Assembly (NCBI GenBank): GCA_028551475.1
Contig: CM052359.1
Location: 5,581,583-5,645,582 of the forward strand
Direction: 5' to 3'
DNA: 64,000 nucleotides
Source of the DNA: Casuarina equisetifolia
Lineage: Eukaryota; Streptophyta; Magnoliopsida; Fagales; Casuarinaceae
Made by a program: the position numbers and the translations under genes
The notes under the pieces: model-generated
What the model saw: only the letters and a program-made list of their open reading frames with translations
Told to the model about the DNA's origin: nothing
The model's database searches: none
Shown here: positions 23,410 to 34,900 of the stretch, piece after piece
Layout of the letters: each line of letters starts with the position of its first letter
How positions within the stretch are numbered: position 1 is the first letter of the stretch

Positions 23410-25093
23410 TATTGGAATATGTTTTGATGTTGAAATATAAATAACATTATGATTACAATTGTGTATAATATTGGTGTTAATAAATATTAAAAGGAAATTA
23501 ATGCTTGATAATTTAGTGCAAAAAAGGATTGTATAGCCCAGTCCAACAAGCTACACAACCCAATCCAAAATAAAAAACCCAAGCGTGCAACTCTGTCTCA
23601 AGACCCATATTAGATCGCGAGCCTGCTGAAGTAGTTTGCAATGCAAGTCCAATGCATCAAGTGTGACCCGAGCTGAAATGCATTCACGTAAGCCCAAAAT
23701 GCACAACCCGTTCTTGTGCCCGCAACCCAATGACCCGTGTTTAACTTAGAGAAGAAACGTGTGACCCATCGACCCATTCTCACGACCAGCAAAGCTTCCA
23801 TAACTTGTTTGACTATACCAAACCCGAGTGACCTAGAAAATGCCCAGAATCGGCCACTACTTGTTGGTAAAATCTACCATTGCTGATTGATTCAATGGAA
23901 ACAAAAGATACGTCAATCTAAAGGTATTGAAGAGAGGAACATTTTTGTGAAGAAAAAACAGTGACTTATTACTCAGAGAGGATCAAATTGAAGAGATTAA
24001 GGTGTTCTTTGCAACCCATGACCTAATTGATTGAAAGAGAAATTAGAAGCAAATTAAAGTATTTATCAAGTTGAAATCACGGTGCTTTATTAAGTAAGAA
24101 GTTGATCTATTGATTTGTAAAGCACCCACGAAGATCTAGTTCAAGATTGAAGAAAATTAAGGAAGATTTGAGTGAAATCCAAAAACTCAACCTTTGACCC
24201 AATTTGGCACCCGCGAAGCTTTGAATTATCAACTTAAAATATGGATGAAATGGTGGCATTTTATAGTATGATTTTGAATAAGACCAAGACAAAAGGCAAG
24301 CCTCATCTCTTTTCTCTCACATAAGCTCAAAAAACAAGTAAAGAAGAGGAAAGAGAGAAATCTAACAGGAATAAGATATGATATGCTTGAGAGATGTTAG
24401 AATGACTCTTTGGAAATGAAAGGGAAGTTGCTTTGAAGCTATTTAAATGCAAAATACTCACTATTATTTGGTTGGACTAAAATCACAAAAAAGCAAGCAT
24501 TTTTCAAGTAACTCATACTCTTATCTTAAGCTCATCTAGCTAATGAATGTATTCTTCATTAGGTGACTATGTTTTGAGTTTACTATTGTTCTTAATTACT
24601 TGTTAGAGAATTAATTTATGCCTCAATACATATTTTTTATTGAGTTAATTTTCTATATGTGAACAGTGCTAGGACTTGAATGAAATTTGGGGCTTTTGTC
24701 CAAATTATATTGTAATAGCTTTGTAGTATTTGTTTGAAGCTTTTGAACTGTATATTGCATATCTTATAGAAGCTAAGCTTGAAATTTGTAATATTTAGGA
24801 GCGAACTTGTTATTAGGTTTGAGGGATTGGTTATCCCTTGTAAGGGGTTGGATATCCCTTATAATCAATTGTGAATTGATTAGAAGAATGACTCTAATGG
24901 GTTACTAAAGTGGGGTGAAGTAGGTGCTGAGGTGGCTTGGACCGAACCACCTTCCAAAAATCATTATCTTTATGTTGTGTGAATATTTTACTTGTTACCT
25001 TAATTGATTCACTTAGTTAAAACAAAAAAAATAAAAGAATTTTTTAGAATCCTAATTCACCCTCCCTTTCTTAGGTTGCTATAGGATTCAACA
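23410..25093 (+). repeat. 3' LTR of the inner element
   Basis: Starts TATTGGAATATG (the canonical TG has become TA) and ends GGATTCAACA, matching the 5' LTR throughout. Confidence 0.92.
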
Positions 25094-25098
25094 CATCT
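25094..25098. other. Target-site duplication, right copy (CATCT)
   Basis: CATCT directly after the CA end of the 3' LTR, identical to the five bases at 20336-20340. Confidence 0.9.
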
Positions 25099-26629
25099 CC
25101 AATGAACAAGAACCATCTTATTATCATAAGGTTACTTAGGACCCATGCTAGCAATGAGCTAGGGAGGTTGATCTTTAAACTCTTATGCAAAATCAAACTT
25201 GGGAAATTGTGTCTATGCATTCTTATCATTAGCCCACTCAACCTCCCACTTAAACCAAAGATTATATTTGTTCTACCTTGGATTTCTTATGTACTTACTA
25301 TCCCATTTCTTTATATGTCAATTTTATTAGGTTTTTGTCCAAATACATATATATTGCATCAATTGTATCTATGAGAAACAATAATCTTCTTCTTATCATA
25401 AGGCTGCTTAGGACCCACACTAGCAATAAGCTATGAACAAGGAGTTTCATGCTATTATAAAGAATCACACTTGGGAAATTATGTTTATGCCTTCTTGTTG
25501 TAAATTCATTGGTTACAAATGAGTATATAAAATTAAGTGCAAGATAGGTGGACTTCTTGAATGATACAAAGTCTACCTAATTGTCAAAGGTTTTACACAA
25601 AATTCAACTACTAGAGACTCTATTTAGTGGCTAAGAGAAGTCATTGTATGCTTTTCTATTTTTATTGTTTTTTTTATATTGGTCTCTCCATAAAATGGAT
25701 GTCCACAAAACCTTCTTTTATAACAACTTAAACGAGAAAATTTAAATGAATCTTTCATAGGGATTACACAAATAAGGAAATTTTTGAATATGGCATCTCC
25801 ATAAATTTCTATATGAGCTTAAACAAGCACCTTAAGAGCTAGCCTTCAAGATGCAAGTTAATTATTATCCTAATTGAATATAATGTGAATTTGACAATGT
25901 CTAAGTATGGTGTGAATTATTACTCATAGATAATGACCTTTTGCTCAAGAATCTATCAAGCTATCAGAGAGTCATTGAAAAGCTCATTTATTTTATGATG
26001 ACTCAACCCAATATATGCTACACCATTTAGATTCTTAGCCAATTCAAGTTTGATCCAAAGTAGTTTCAGATGAATGTGGTAGTGAAAGTTGTGAATTACT
26101 TAAGCAAATGTCCATACTTTTATCTTGGAAATGTAATATGGAGATAATGACCTATTATGATACAACTATTCCATTTATCCAACAAGCAGATGATTTATTA
26201 CTAGATTTTGTGTTAAGTTTGGAGATTCTTTATTGTAATGGAAGATAAAGAAACAATCAATATTCTCACTATCATTAGCAAAATCTAAAGATCAGGTCAT
26301 GATTAAGACAACTTGTGAAATAGTTTAGATGTGAGATTTATCACAAAATCTTGGTGTATGGGTAAGAGGACCAACTATTTTATTCCATGATAATGATGTT
26401 ATTCTTAACCTTGTCATCTTATAGTTTATAAGAGAACAAAACATATAGAAGTTGAACACTATTTTTACAAGAGAAAAAATGCATAAATGCATAATCAAAG
26501 CAAGAAGAATAAGAACCACAAAAGAGTATGTAAACATTTTCACAAAGCCTTTTTGTTAAAGACAATACATATGTCTATTAAACAAGCTTGATGTCTTCAA
26601 CATTTATAAGTTGCCAACTTGAAAGGAAG
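25099..26629 (+). pseudogene. Decayed copia reverse transcriptase/RNase H of the outer element
   Basis: Frame-shifted fragments read LIVKGFTQNS (compare LVAKGFxQ), YELKQAP (compare YGLKQAPRAW), SYQRVIEKLIYFMMTQPNI (compare YRxLVGxLxYLxxTRPDI), KIKKQSIFSLSLAKSKDQ (compare KSKKQxxVSRSSAEAEY), TKHIEVEHYF and EYVNIFTKPF, in the order expected for copia pol. The first 280 bases (25100-25380) are partly duplicated by the next segment, both containing AAGG, TTACTTAGGACCCATGCTAGCAA-type sequence and CTTGGGAAATT. No open frame survives. Confidence 0.8.
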
Positions 26630-26927
26630 TATTGGAGGTATGATTGTTTATTTGGTCTCATTTATTGTTTCCTTAGTTGTCTCTTGATTATTTTCACGAC
26701 TAGTTGTGAGATCTTTTTCATATAGCATAGTCAAATAGTTGTCGGTTTTTGTTTTTGAATTAAAAAATTGTTTAATAGGAAATATTCTTTCTATTCATTT
26801 TATATATTTTTCTTTCTGTTACTTGGTCCTTGTATTATAAACAGGACACTTTATGCGTACAGAAGTCCTCTTTGAGAACAATGTATAGCTTCGGTCCCAA
26901 ACTTTCATCACTTTTATTTTCGTGACA
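26630..26927 (+). repeat. 3' LTR of the outer copia element
   Basis: About 298 bases, preceded by a purine tract GAAAGGAAG, starting TATTGGAGG and ending TTTTCGTGACA. The right two thirds align with the block ending at 19396. Confidence 0.75.
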
Positions 26928-29090
26928 TAAAGAATTTGGCAGCAGTCTTCACGCGATCTTACTTGGACAGATGTGTATACTTAAACGGGACTAGCAGTTA
27001 ACAAAGCGTGGCAAGTTCTCGTCATTCCCAATCAAGTCGATTTCTCACACCTGTTCCTCGGGAATACTTAAGTGAGAAAGACACAAAGATTCAGATTCTA
27101 TGGAGCATTATTCCTGAACCTCTAGCTGTCAAGTTCACGCATCAAAGCAAGGTATCCGATGCTGTCGAAAACGTGTTGCATCCACCCCGCATTTGGGCAC
27201 ATAGAATATGCTGAAGTTCATCCTTCTTTTTACAGATGTTGCAGAAACGAAGTTACACACTTGATCCTGTGTTCTTCCCACGCTAACAGTTGAAGTTATC
27301 AAAAAGTTAGTCTATCTTTAACAAAACCATACAAAAGCCCAACAAGTTACATTCTTCTTTCCTTTTCCTTTTCTTCTTCAGATTATACGCCGGGAGACTT
27401 CCCAAATCGACTCGGAAACCTCCCATGAAGTCCATCGTCTGGTCACCCATTTTAGGTCCTCAGCAAAAGCCTTCATCCTCTCTCTGTCTCTACCCCACAA
27501 ATTGTAAAAGAAGGATCCAAGGGGCTGTGATTGGTTAACTCTTTTTCAGTTGGCGTACTAAACAATGATACATAAAGGCGGTACGCGGGGTTACCGTAAA
27601 GTGCTATTCCTACTTGGTCTATTGTGGTGGAAGATTTAAACAGAGGCATCATTTTGTTCCTTTCACGAGGGCACAAAGGATAAACAAATATGACCTTTAG
27701 TTAGTTTGTCTGTACGTTAGCTCTGTGCATTAAGTAATCTTACATAAAGATCGTCCATTAGGGACAAAGGCCTACTCAATTTGATAGGGACATAAAATAA
27801 AAGGGTACATTGCATCCTTTTTAATTTTTATATAGTAAGACAACTTATAATAAAGTTAGGTATTTAAAGCATTTATAGAGAATCTTTCCATCTTTGGGAA
27901 TGTAAACACTAATTAAAAACTTTTTTTTATATTGTTAAGGCTTGTTATAGATTATTCTAAATGGACATTGTTAAGTGTAATTAGAAAAATTTTAATTTTT
28001 AAGAATCTTCTTTCTATAGAAGCAATTTTCATGGATAAATATCACTACTATTATATAAAAAAGAATGATGTATTCGGTATCGTTGGGTATTTCAATTCGA
28101 GTACTATATTCTGTTTCTATTTTTTTTTTAAAAAAAATAACTATGGAGATACATGAGGTCCATTTTCGTTATTTTTCTTAAGGCCTTTCAACGTTTTTTT
28201 GTTATCTTTTTATATATTTTATTAATATGTATAAAAAGCCTTAATTATTTTTCATTATTAAAATTGTGGGTTTCTGAAAATTTCAAACCTGTGCCCAATT
28301 GTTCAATATCTTGAAAACAATTTTTGTATTATAATTCAAAAATGCCCTAACTAGTCAAGAGCATCTTTTATACAATCTAAATTTGTGCCACGCTAGAGAT
28401 CATTTATAATCTATTGTGTAATCTATTGGAGAGATTACACAACCGTCTTTGTCTTCATTTGGTAGTAAAATAATTCTCAGCCATTGAGGTGGCCACACGT
28501 TCATCCTCAATTTAGGCTAGCTGTATGAAATCTATACTTGTCGAGGCAGAAAGAGTCAAGAAATTACAATTCAAAGAGTTACCATATTTTAACACCTATT
28601 TTTCAAATTCTTTCATGAGTGGAGTTTTTACTTTCTCTAGTAACATCCGGCTTCCCATTCAATACAAGTTAGGCGTGGAAAATGCAAAACCTACAAATCA
28701 AAAAGAGTAATGATACCATATGACAAACCGAAACTCTGCAGATGACCCTTGGGACATCCCCACTTCGACTATATGAAAAGCTTCAATTTAGCTAGTCATA
28801 TAATTCACCAGGTGTGGATCAACAGGCTACAGATATCACCAACCAAATCCTTATAGTGAGCAAAAAAAAGAAAAAAGAAAAAAGAAAAGAAAAGAAAAGA
28901 AAAGTCATGACCTGCATGATGCTTGAAGGTGAGGGTAAGTGCCGCTAAAGGTGTCAGGGATTTATTTGTGTATTAAAGCAATACGATTTAGTTTAAGCAT
29001 TATAAGTTTTTATCTTAAAGCTACCTCTTTTGTTTCAGTAAATGGAGTGGAGGATAGGTGTCGTAGAATAGGAAAGGACCTTTTATCCAT
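26928..29090. other. Intergenic, no gene recognised
   Basis: No frame here resembles a known protein. The stretch at 27.76-28.30 kb is very AT-rich with several homopolymer runs and may be a decayed repeat. A purine-rich tract of AAAAG units lies at 28862-28902. Confidence 0.45.
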
Positions 29091-29094
29091 CCAA

Positions 29095-29207
29095 CCGCGT
29101 ACCATGTAGATGCCACTGGGTGTGACCAAACATACTCATTTAAGTTGTAGTAGTAGTTATTTCAGTTCACGCGGTTTGTGGGATCAAAGTGCTACCAAAC
29201 ACCGCGT
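29095..29207 (+). promoter_or_regulatory. Three CGCG boxes (CAMTA-type) upstream of the calmodulin-like gene
   Basis: CCGCGT at 29095-29100, ACGCGG at 29169-29174 and CCGCGT at 29202-29207 all fit vCGCGb, the element bound by calmodulin-binding CAMTA factors. They lie 150-260 bases upstream of the start codon. Binding is inferred from motif only. Confidence 0.5.
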
Positions 29208-29277
29208 GTACACTTCAGTGCCGAGGACCAAAATCTTTTACAGACAACGAAGTCCTCTATTTCTCTGTGCCGCTTTT

Positions 29278-29311
29278 CTTCTTCTTCTTCTTCTTCTTCT
29301 TCTTCTTCTTC
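29278..29311. repeat. (TTC)n tract in the 5' leader of the calmodulin-like gene
   Basis: Eleven TTC units ending about 45 bases before the start codon. Confidence 0.9.
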
Positions 29312-29354
29312 TCTTCCTTATCCTCTTATTCTTTGGTTGTATTAGACAGCAGAT

Positions 29355-30038
29355 ATGTTGAAAACTGGCGTTCTGCTTTTAGTGGTGCTGTTTCTCGCTG
29401 GCTTCGTGAGTATATTCTTTCAGGTTTCCACCAAGAAATTCTATGAATGGTTGAGATATGGTTCACCACGAAAATCTTCTTCTTCTTCTTCAGCTATTTC
29501 CCCCACAACTTCAGCAGCCTCTTGCAAAGAGAGGTCCGTCCGCGATAAGTCTGAGCTCAGGAAGGTCTTCGCCACCTTCGACAAGAACGGTGATGGGTTC
29601 ATAACAAAGCAAGAGCTGAGGGAGTCATTGAAGAACATCAGAATTTTCATGGCAGAGAAAGAGGTTGAAGAAATGGTTGCCAAAGTGGATGCTAATGGAG
29701 ATGGGTTAATTGACTTTGATGAATTTATCGTGTTGTGTGATTCCTTGGGTGGTCAAAGGGAGGCGATCGGGGGAGATGCGGCAGAGGGTGGAGGGAAGGA
29801 AGGAGGAGAGGAGGATTTAAAGGAAGCTTTTGATGTGTTCGATAAAAATAGGGACGGCTTAATCACAGTGGAGGAGCTGGGTGTGGTGTTATGTTCCTTG
29901 GGATTAAAGGAAGGGACGAAAATGGAGGATTGCAAGGAGATGATTATGAAGGTCGATGCGGATGGGGATGGTATGGTTAATTTTGATGAGTTCAAGAAGA
30001 TGATGAAAGGTGGTGGAAGGCTTCTCTTGGCTCACTAA
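29355..30038 (+). CDS. Calmodulin-like protein with N-terminal membrane segment and four EF-hands
   Basis: A single-exon gene for 227 residues. Residues about 5-22 (GVLLLVVLFLAGFVSIFF) form a hydrophobic stretch, followed by a basic and Ser-rich linker to residue 62. Two EF-hand pairs follow, with loops at 76-87 (DKNGDGFITKQE), 112-123 (DANGDGLIDFDE), 163-174 (DKNRDGLITVEE) and 201-212 (DADGDGMVNFDE). All four keep Asp at position 1 and Glu at position 12, so all should bind calcium. The Gly/Glu-rich linker at 139-152 separates the lobes. The layout resembles Arabidopsis CML4/CML5, which are anchored to endomembranes by an N-terminal hydrophobic segment. The start is the first ATG before the hydrophobic segment. 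It is probably a calcium sensor on the cytosolic face of endomembranes; topology is inferred. Confidence 0.94.
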   Translation: MLKTGVLLLVVLFLAGFVSIFFQVSTKKFYEWLRYGSPRKSSSSSSAISPTTSAASCKERSVRDKSELRKVFATFDKNGDGFITKQELRESLKNIRIFMAEKEVEEMVAKVDANGDGLIDFDEFIVLCDSLGGQREAIGGDAAEGGGKEGGEEDLKEAFDVFDKNRDGLITVEELGVVLCSLGLKEGTKMEDCKEMIMKVDADGDGMVNFDEFKKMMKGGGRLLLAH

Positions 30039-30065
30039 TTCTCTCTAAACTTTCTGCAGACTCTG

Positions 30066-30070
<5 letters not shown>

Positions 30071-30116
<46 letters not shown>
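30071..30116. repeat. (CT)17-(AT)n microsatellite in the 3' flank of the calmodulin-like gene
   Basis: A pure CT run followed by a short AT run, about 35 bases after the stop codon. Confidence 0.95.
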
Positions 30117-30119
30117 CTC

Positions 30120-31935
30120 TCTGACCTTCCTATCCTATTCTTCTACCCAACCTCAGAAAGCTTAGTCCAACCAATTATGTATTTCATTCTTCACCTAATT
30201 TCTCTGAGAATATCAGTTTTATCTCCTATGGAGAAGAATGCCTTGTACCTAGACTTTTTAGTATGTATTTAGATTACCCCCAAAAAAAAAAAAAATCCCG
30301 TGTATTTAATATCTCGTTTCTCTCTTTCTTTCCAAAGATGAAAATCTGGGGTCCCAATAACCCTTCCCAGCTTTCTTGCTGGAGTGTTCGATATCGTAAA
30401 TTGCAAGCAAATATAGCTTCTGCTTTTTTTGCCCTTTTATCAGCTCTTCGACCTGTTGGAGGACTTAGATTAGTCTCAATTTGTACTCTTCTTGTTAATG
30501 TACTATATGTTTATGTATAGATGTAAGTATATATTTTTATATGTTGGAGAATTCCATCATTGAGAATTATGCAATAGTATATGTAAAACAGTGGAAACTC
30601 AGGTCCCCAAAACCTTAAAAAACCGATTAATAAACAAGTTTTGGTCTTTCTAACTAACGACCCAGAAGATAAAAATTTTTCGCACGTGCAATTTTGCATA
30701 TAGCATTTTAATATTGCTAACCTCAAAAATAGATAAATCAATAGAAGCTCTCTCTTGGGAAAGCCTAGGTATGCATGCGAAGGGATATTAAGGAGAAATG
30801 AAAAAGCAAAAGTGATCCATTCTTCACTCATAAGCTTTTTGTTTTTGGAAAATTGGATAAACCTTTTCATTCACACTGTAATCCTCAACCGACATGAGGC
30901 ACGCCCACATAGAAGAAAAACAAAAACAGAGAAAAGACCATGGGATCGTGGGATTGGAGAACACCCCCATGACAATGATTGTGGCGCCCAATTAATGCTA
31001 ATCCATGACTTTGGATGTGATCCGTTATGTGTCAAGTCAGTAATAAGAAATCAAAGAATAATACATAGGAGCCATGTTTTGAGTGAAAAGTTGACCTTTG
31101 TTTGCATTACTACTGTTGAAACTTTAGATAGAAAGCAAAACGGAAAGAAGGAAAAAGAAAGAATATGGACAATTAAAGTGTACAAAGCCCTGGCATCGAA
31201 CAGACTATATTCTTGACTCTCACCTTTCAAGTTTGGTCAGAATTCATGATAAGATGCATCATTTATAGAATTTGAATTCTATAGCCTTTGGTTTACATTT
31301 CCAAATTCCTTGCACTGCATTTTTCTTCCACAAAAGCACCATTACTACATCCAAAGCTCGGCATAAAAAATAATGCCTTTGATGAATTGCTGTGCTTCAA
31401 AAATAAATTGTCATGAGAGAAGCAACTCCCCCCCTTTAATTAACTCGCAATAGATGCTCTCCCATGTCAGTGACTTAATGGTTCATGAGAAATTTGTAAA
31501 AGCACCAGTACCGTATATATGCATACATATTAGAATAATTAAGCCACGAAAATTATAGAGAGGAAGAGAGACAGAGACAGAGAGAGACCTCCGCCCCACT
31601 CTTATTAATGTAGAATGGCACAATTAATTTGTTTAATATCTCGAAAAAACACAAACCACGACGATATACGTATCAAACTTTCGATTTAACTGGGGGTAAC
31701 TGACGAAGCTAAGTTATGCTCACAAAGTATTACTAAGGAAACTTAAATCAGCATTTCATCCTTGCAAAATACTTGGATACTATATTGGAAACCCCGGCAT
31801 AGTCACTTCCCAACCATCCTGGCAGCAGGCCATGATTTGGAGTGCCTCCAGATATTTCGCACAATCCTGTTTGCAAATGCCTGAATGCAGATTCCTATAT
31901 TAAAAACACTCCAGAAGCCGAATTAATCTATCCAA
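30120..31935. other. Intergenic between the calmodulin-like gene and the CUE gene
   Basis: It holds the 3' ends of two genes that point toward each other. A 153-codon open frame at 30755-31216 has no recognisable domain and unremarkable composition, and I treat it as chance. Confidence 0.5.
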
Positions 31936-31941
31936 GGTTCA

Positions 31942-34900
31942 CTAGAAGACGTCAGGGTGGAAACGCCCAGGGATGGAGTTGCTTTGCTGAGCCTGTTTCA
32001 GGTGCACTGTCAACGCATAGTTGTTCACCTGATAACATTTCATAAAATCATATGATAGACATTAGAACCAAGAAAATTGATATGCAAAGCAAGACAAATA
32101 TTAATCATGAAATCACATCCAAGATGCATGGAAATGGCTAATGAAGACTAAAATGCACTGATTACTATATGCATTTTCACGCCAAACGGCATGGTCCAGA
32201 GACCACACAGCTGACACCAAAAACAGGCTTAAGTTCTGTCCAAATGTAAGATCCTACACAGACTCATAGAATGTGGGATTTGTGAGCTAAACCTCAAGTG
32301 TTCGCAACTGCTCCTGGTATTGGGACACCAGTTGCTTCAGATGTTGCAACTCCTGATTCCTTTCTTCACACTCTTTTTGACGTTCATGTTGAATGGACAC
32401 TGCTCGCTTGAGAACTGTATTTTCCTGAATAAGTGCTTCTACTTGTTCCCTCAGCATCATATTTTCCTACAATTGGACAAGCATCAGCACAACAAAGACC
32501 TAGAAAGACACTACTTAAATCGTCAAAACAATGTCCCCACACTGGACGATTGGGGGAATTATAGCATGTTCTTTATCATTGTAATAAGAACCACAAAAGC
32601 AACCTGGTGGAAGCTTCGGGCTGCCTCTGAACTTGCACGTGCAGAGATAGATCTCTCCAAAACCTCCAGAACTCTAGAAGTACGAGTTCTAGCATCATCT
32701 ACATCGGAGGCACTCATCATTTCTCTAACAAACAGCTCCACCCACTCAGCACCATCCATGGGAGGATCCTGTGGAGTTGATAGCTCCTCAGCAGCTGCAA
32801 CTTCTCCATTAGCTGTTACTACACCTGAAACAAAATGTTGTACTAAAATCATTAGGTGTGGAACCAGTCAGAAGACCTAAACCTTGGAAACATAAAGTGG
32901 CTTGCAAATTAATGACAACCATGACCATGAAAACAGCACTGTTTTCTTGCAAATTAATTCCTTAGTAATTAATCACATCATATCTACTCGTATTAAACTC
33001 TTTTTTTTTCTTTTGATAAATTAAAAGAAGCTGTTGCACAGCAAAAAGGAGACGACACTTCCATAAGGTTGGAACCTCTTTTTTCCTTCTACTTTGTTGG
33101 TCTTAACTGTGACTACACCAAAAAAGTTGTTTGTATATGCTAACAAAGTATCCTGTATATGTTTACAAAGTATCTGATATGTCGGAAACAATAACAGTGA
33201 TATTCTCCTTGCCTCCAGTATTCAGCACTTCATAAGAACAATATCCATTTTTGCAGAGTTTACCACTAAAACCTTCAGTTCAAAACTTAAAATAAAAGCC
33301 AAGTTACAAGAACAAGAACGATTGGTCAGGTTATCCTTTTCAAGAAATCAATTTTATCAATTTTTAAAGTGCACCAAACACCAGGACATTTATTCCCTCA
33401 AGAAGAGTCAAGTTCATTGATGTTTAATGTGCACCAAACACAACAGTACGTTAATTCCCTTAAGAAGAGTCAATTTCGTGTCCAAAAAGCTTTAAAGCAA
33501 TATGTAAACATAGTTGTTTGATCTATTAACATGTACCAACTTGATTTACTATCAGCAGCAAATTCCCTAGAGATGATTCTTTCCACATGTTCTAGGATCA
33601 GGTAACAGTTCAAAAACTAGCTTCACAGCATGTCGAGGTGAAGAGATAGTTTCCATTATCAGAGCAGCAAATAATTCCTACAGTAATACCAATGCATGCC
33701 GCAAAACTTAATTAATGTGATGAACCAAAATTCTACTTCGTATGTTATTGAAACTCCGATGGTACAAAACCTCCATAAGAAAAGATCAGAACCAAAAAAC
33801 ATAGGAAACCTAAAAGGATGCAACTCAGTCACAACTGACCTTATAACTTATCACATCTTAGGTTTGGCAATCTCCCTCTCTCCTCTCCTCTATCTTCATA
33901 ATTGGCCTTGGTAATTTAGGAAACTTGACACTCTAATTCCCATCAGTGGCCACTGTTGTATTGTTCGCCTTTCTTTTTTTTTTGTCTTTGATTTATTTTC
34001 TTTTCTGGGTTTTCCGAGCAACTTTAGGACTCAGATATGAACTGCAACAGTCATCGGATTTACATTAATGATGTGTTCTTCTGTCTCCAAGTATGCAGTT
34101 AACTTATAAAGAGAATTCTAGCAGTGATGCCAAGTTTAACATACATAGCTTTAAAGATTTGACGCAAATTATTATCCACATCATGGCAATCACACTACAC
34201 ATGGCCGTCAAAAGAAAAATCCACCAATCTTTGATCATCTTCATGTTACAAAGTTCTTAAGTCGGCTGAATGAGGCTAAGAAATTATACAGATATGCGGA
34301 GATTAATAAAGTAAAGTTGAGTTTTTGTCAACAATTTAAAAGGGAGCTTCCACTTGGTGGGAGCATATGCAGATTCCAAAGGTGTCATAGAAGAAAAGCC
34401 ATTCTGATCGTGGGAAAAGGTGAAGCTACTTGAAAGCAATATTTTTGACATCCAGCTTATGAATAGATCTGGCTTCAACGGTAATGACGTTGCACGTAGC
34501 AGACTAGAGCCTTTTGAACTTATACTAAAGAATTCTACACGTTGTCCTTTACGAATGATCTCAAGTTAACAAAAGGCACAACAGGTGGCTAACATTCACT
34601 GGAGGAATGCGATTGATGATCCAGTATAGAGTTTTCTTATTTTTTTGCAGACCATGTGCACTCTGATGGAAGCCATTGATTCAGCCACAAGAATGAAGAC
34701 ATAATTGGATAGGATGAAGGCTCAATCATCAAGAAACTCCTACCTTCAGCCTTCAGATATGATGACCATAGGATGGTAACCTACATCAGCATAATTATGA
34801 ATTCCGCAAAATCCTTATGCAAACTGGGTTCAGATAAGTATTAAGACACGGCCAACCAGACATCAGTCCAGTCGATGCCCCATAAGAGAGACAACTATTG

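Larger units (their letters stand above)
20341..25093 (+). mobile_element. Inner Sirevirus-like Ty1/copia element, internally deleted
   Basis: Two direct LTRs of about 1.68 kb (20341-22013 and 23410-25093) share their full length, with many substitutions and small indels. The 5' LTR starts TGTTGG and both end in ATTCAACA. A 5-bp target-site duplication CATCT brackets the element. The primer-binding site TGGCATCAGATCC follows the 5' LTR and fits initiator-Met tRNA. Only about 1.4 kb lies between the LTRs: gag, protease, integrase and most of RT are gone, leaving the last part of RNase H and the 3' non-coding region. Long LTRs, the form of RNase H and repeated polypurine tracts suggest the Sirevirus (Maximus/SIRE) lineage. 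The element cannot move on its own. Confidence 0.92.
19184..26927 (+). mobile_element. Outer, decayed Ty1/copia retrotransposon split by a second element
   Basis: Similar terminal blocks flank the region: one ending at 19396 (...TTTTTGTAACA) and one at 26630-26927 (...TTTTCGTGACA). The first is followed by TGGTTTTAACG, a decayed match to the initiator-Met tRNA primer site TGGTATCAGAGC. The second is preceded by GAAAGGAAG, a polypurine tract, and starts TATTGGAGG (copia LTRs usually start TGTTGG). Remains of copia reverse transcriptase and RNase H lie at about 25.5-26.6 kb. No long reading frame survives. The left edge is uncertain, and I found no target-site duplication for this element. Confidence 0.75.

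Noticed and set aside
29441-29995. Minus-strand frames of 80 codons across the calmodulin-like gene
   Set aside because: Shadows of the EF-hand coding sequence on the other strand.
30755-31216. 153-codon open frame after the calmodulin-like gene
   Set aside because: No recognisable domain; part of an intergenic stretch with no splice or promoter support.
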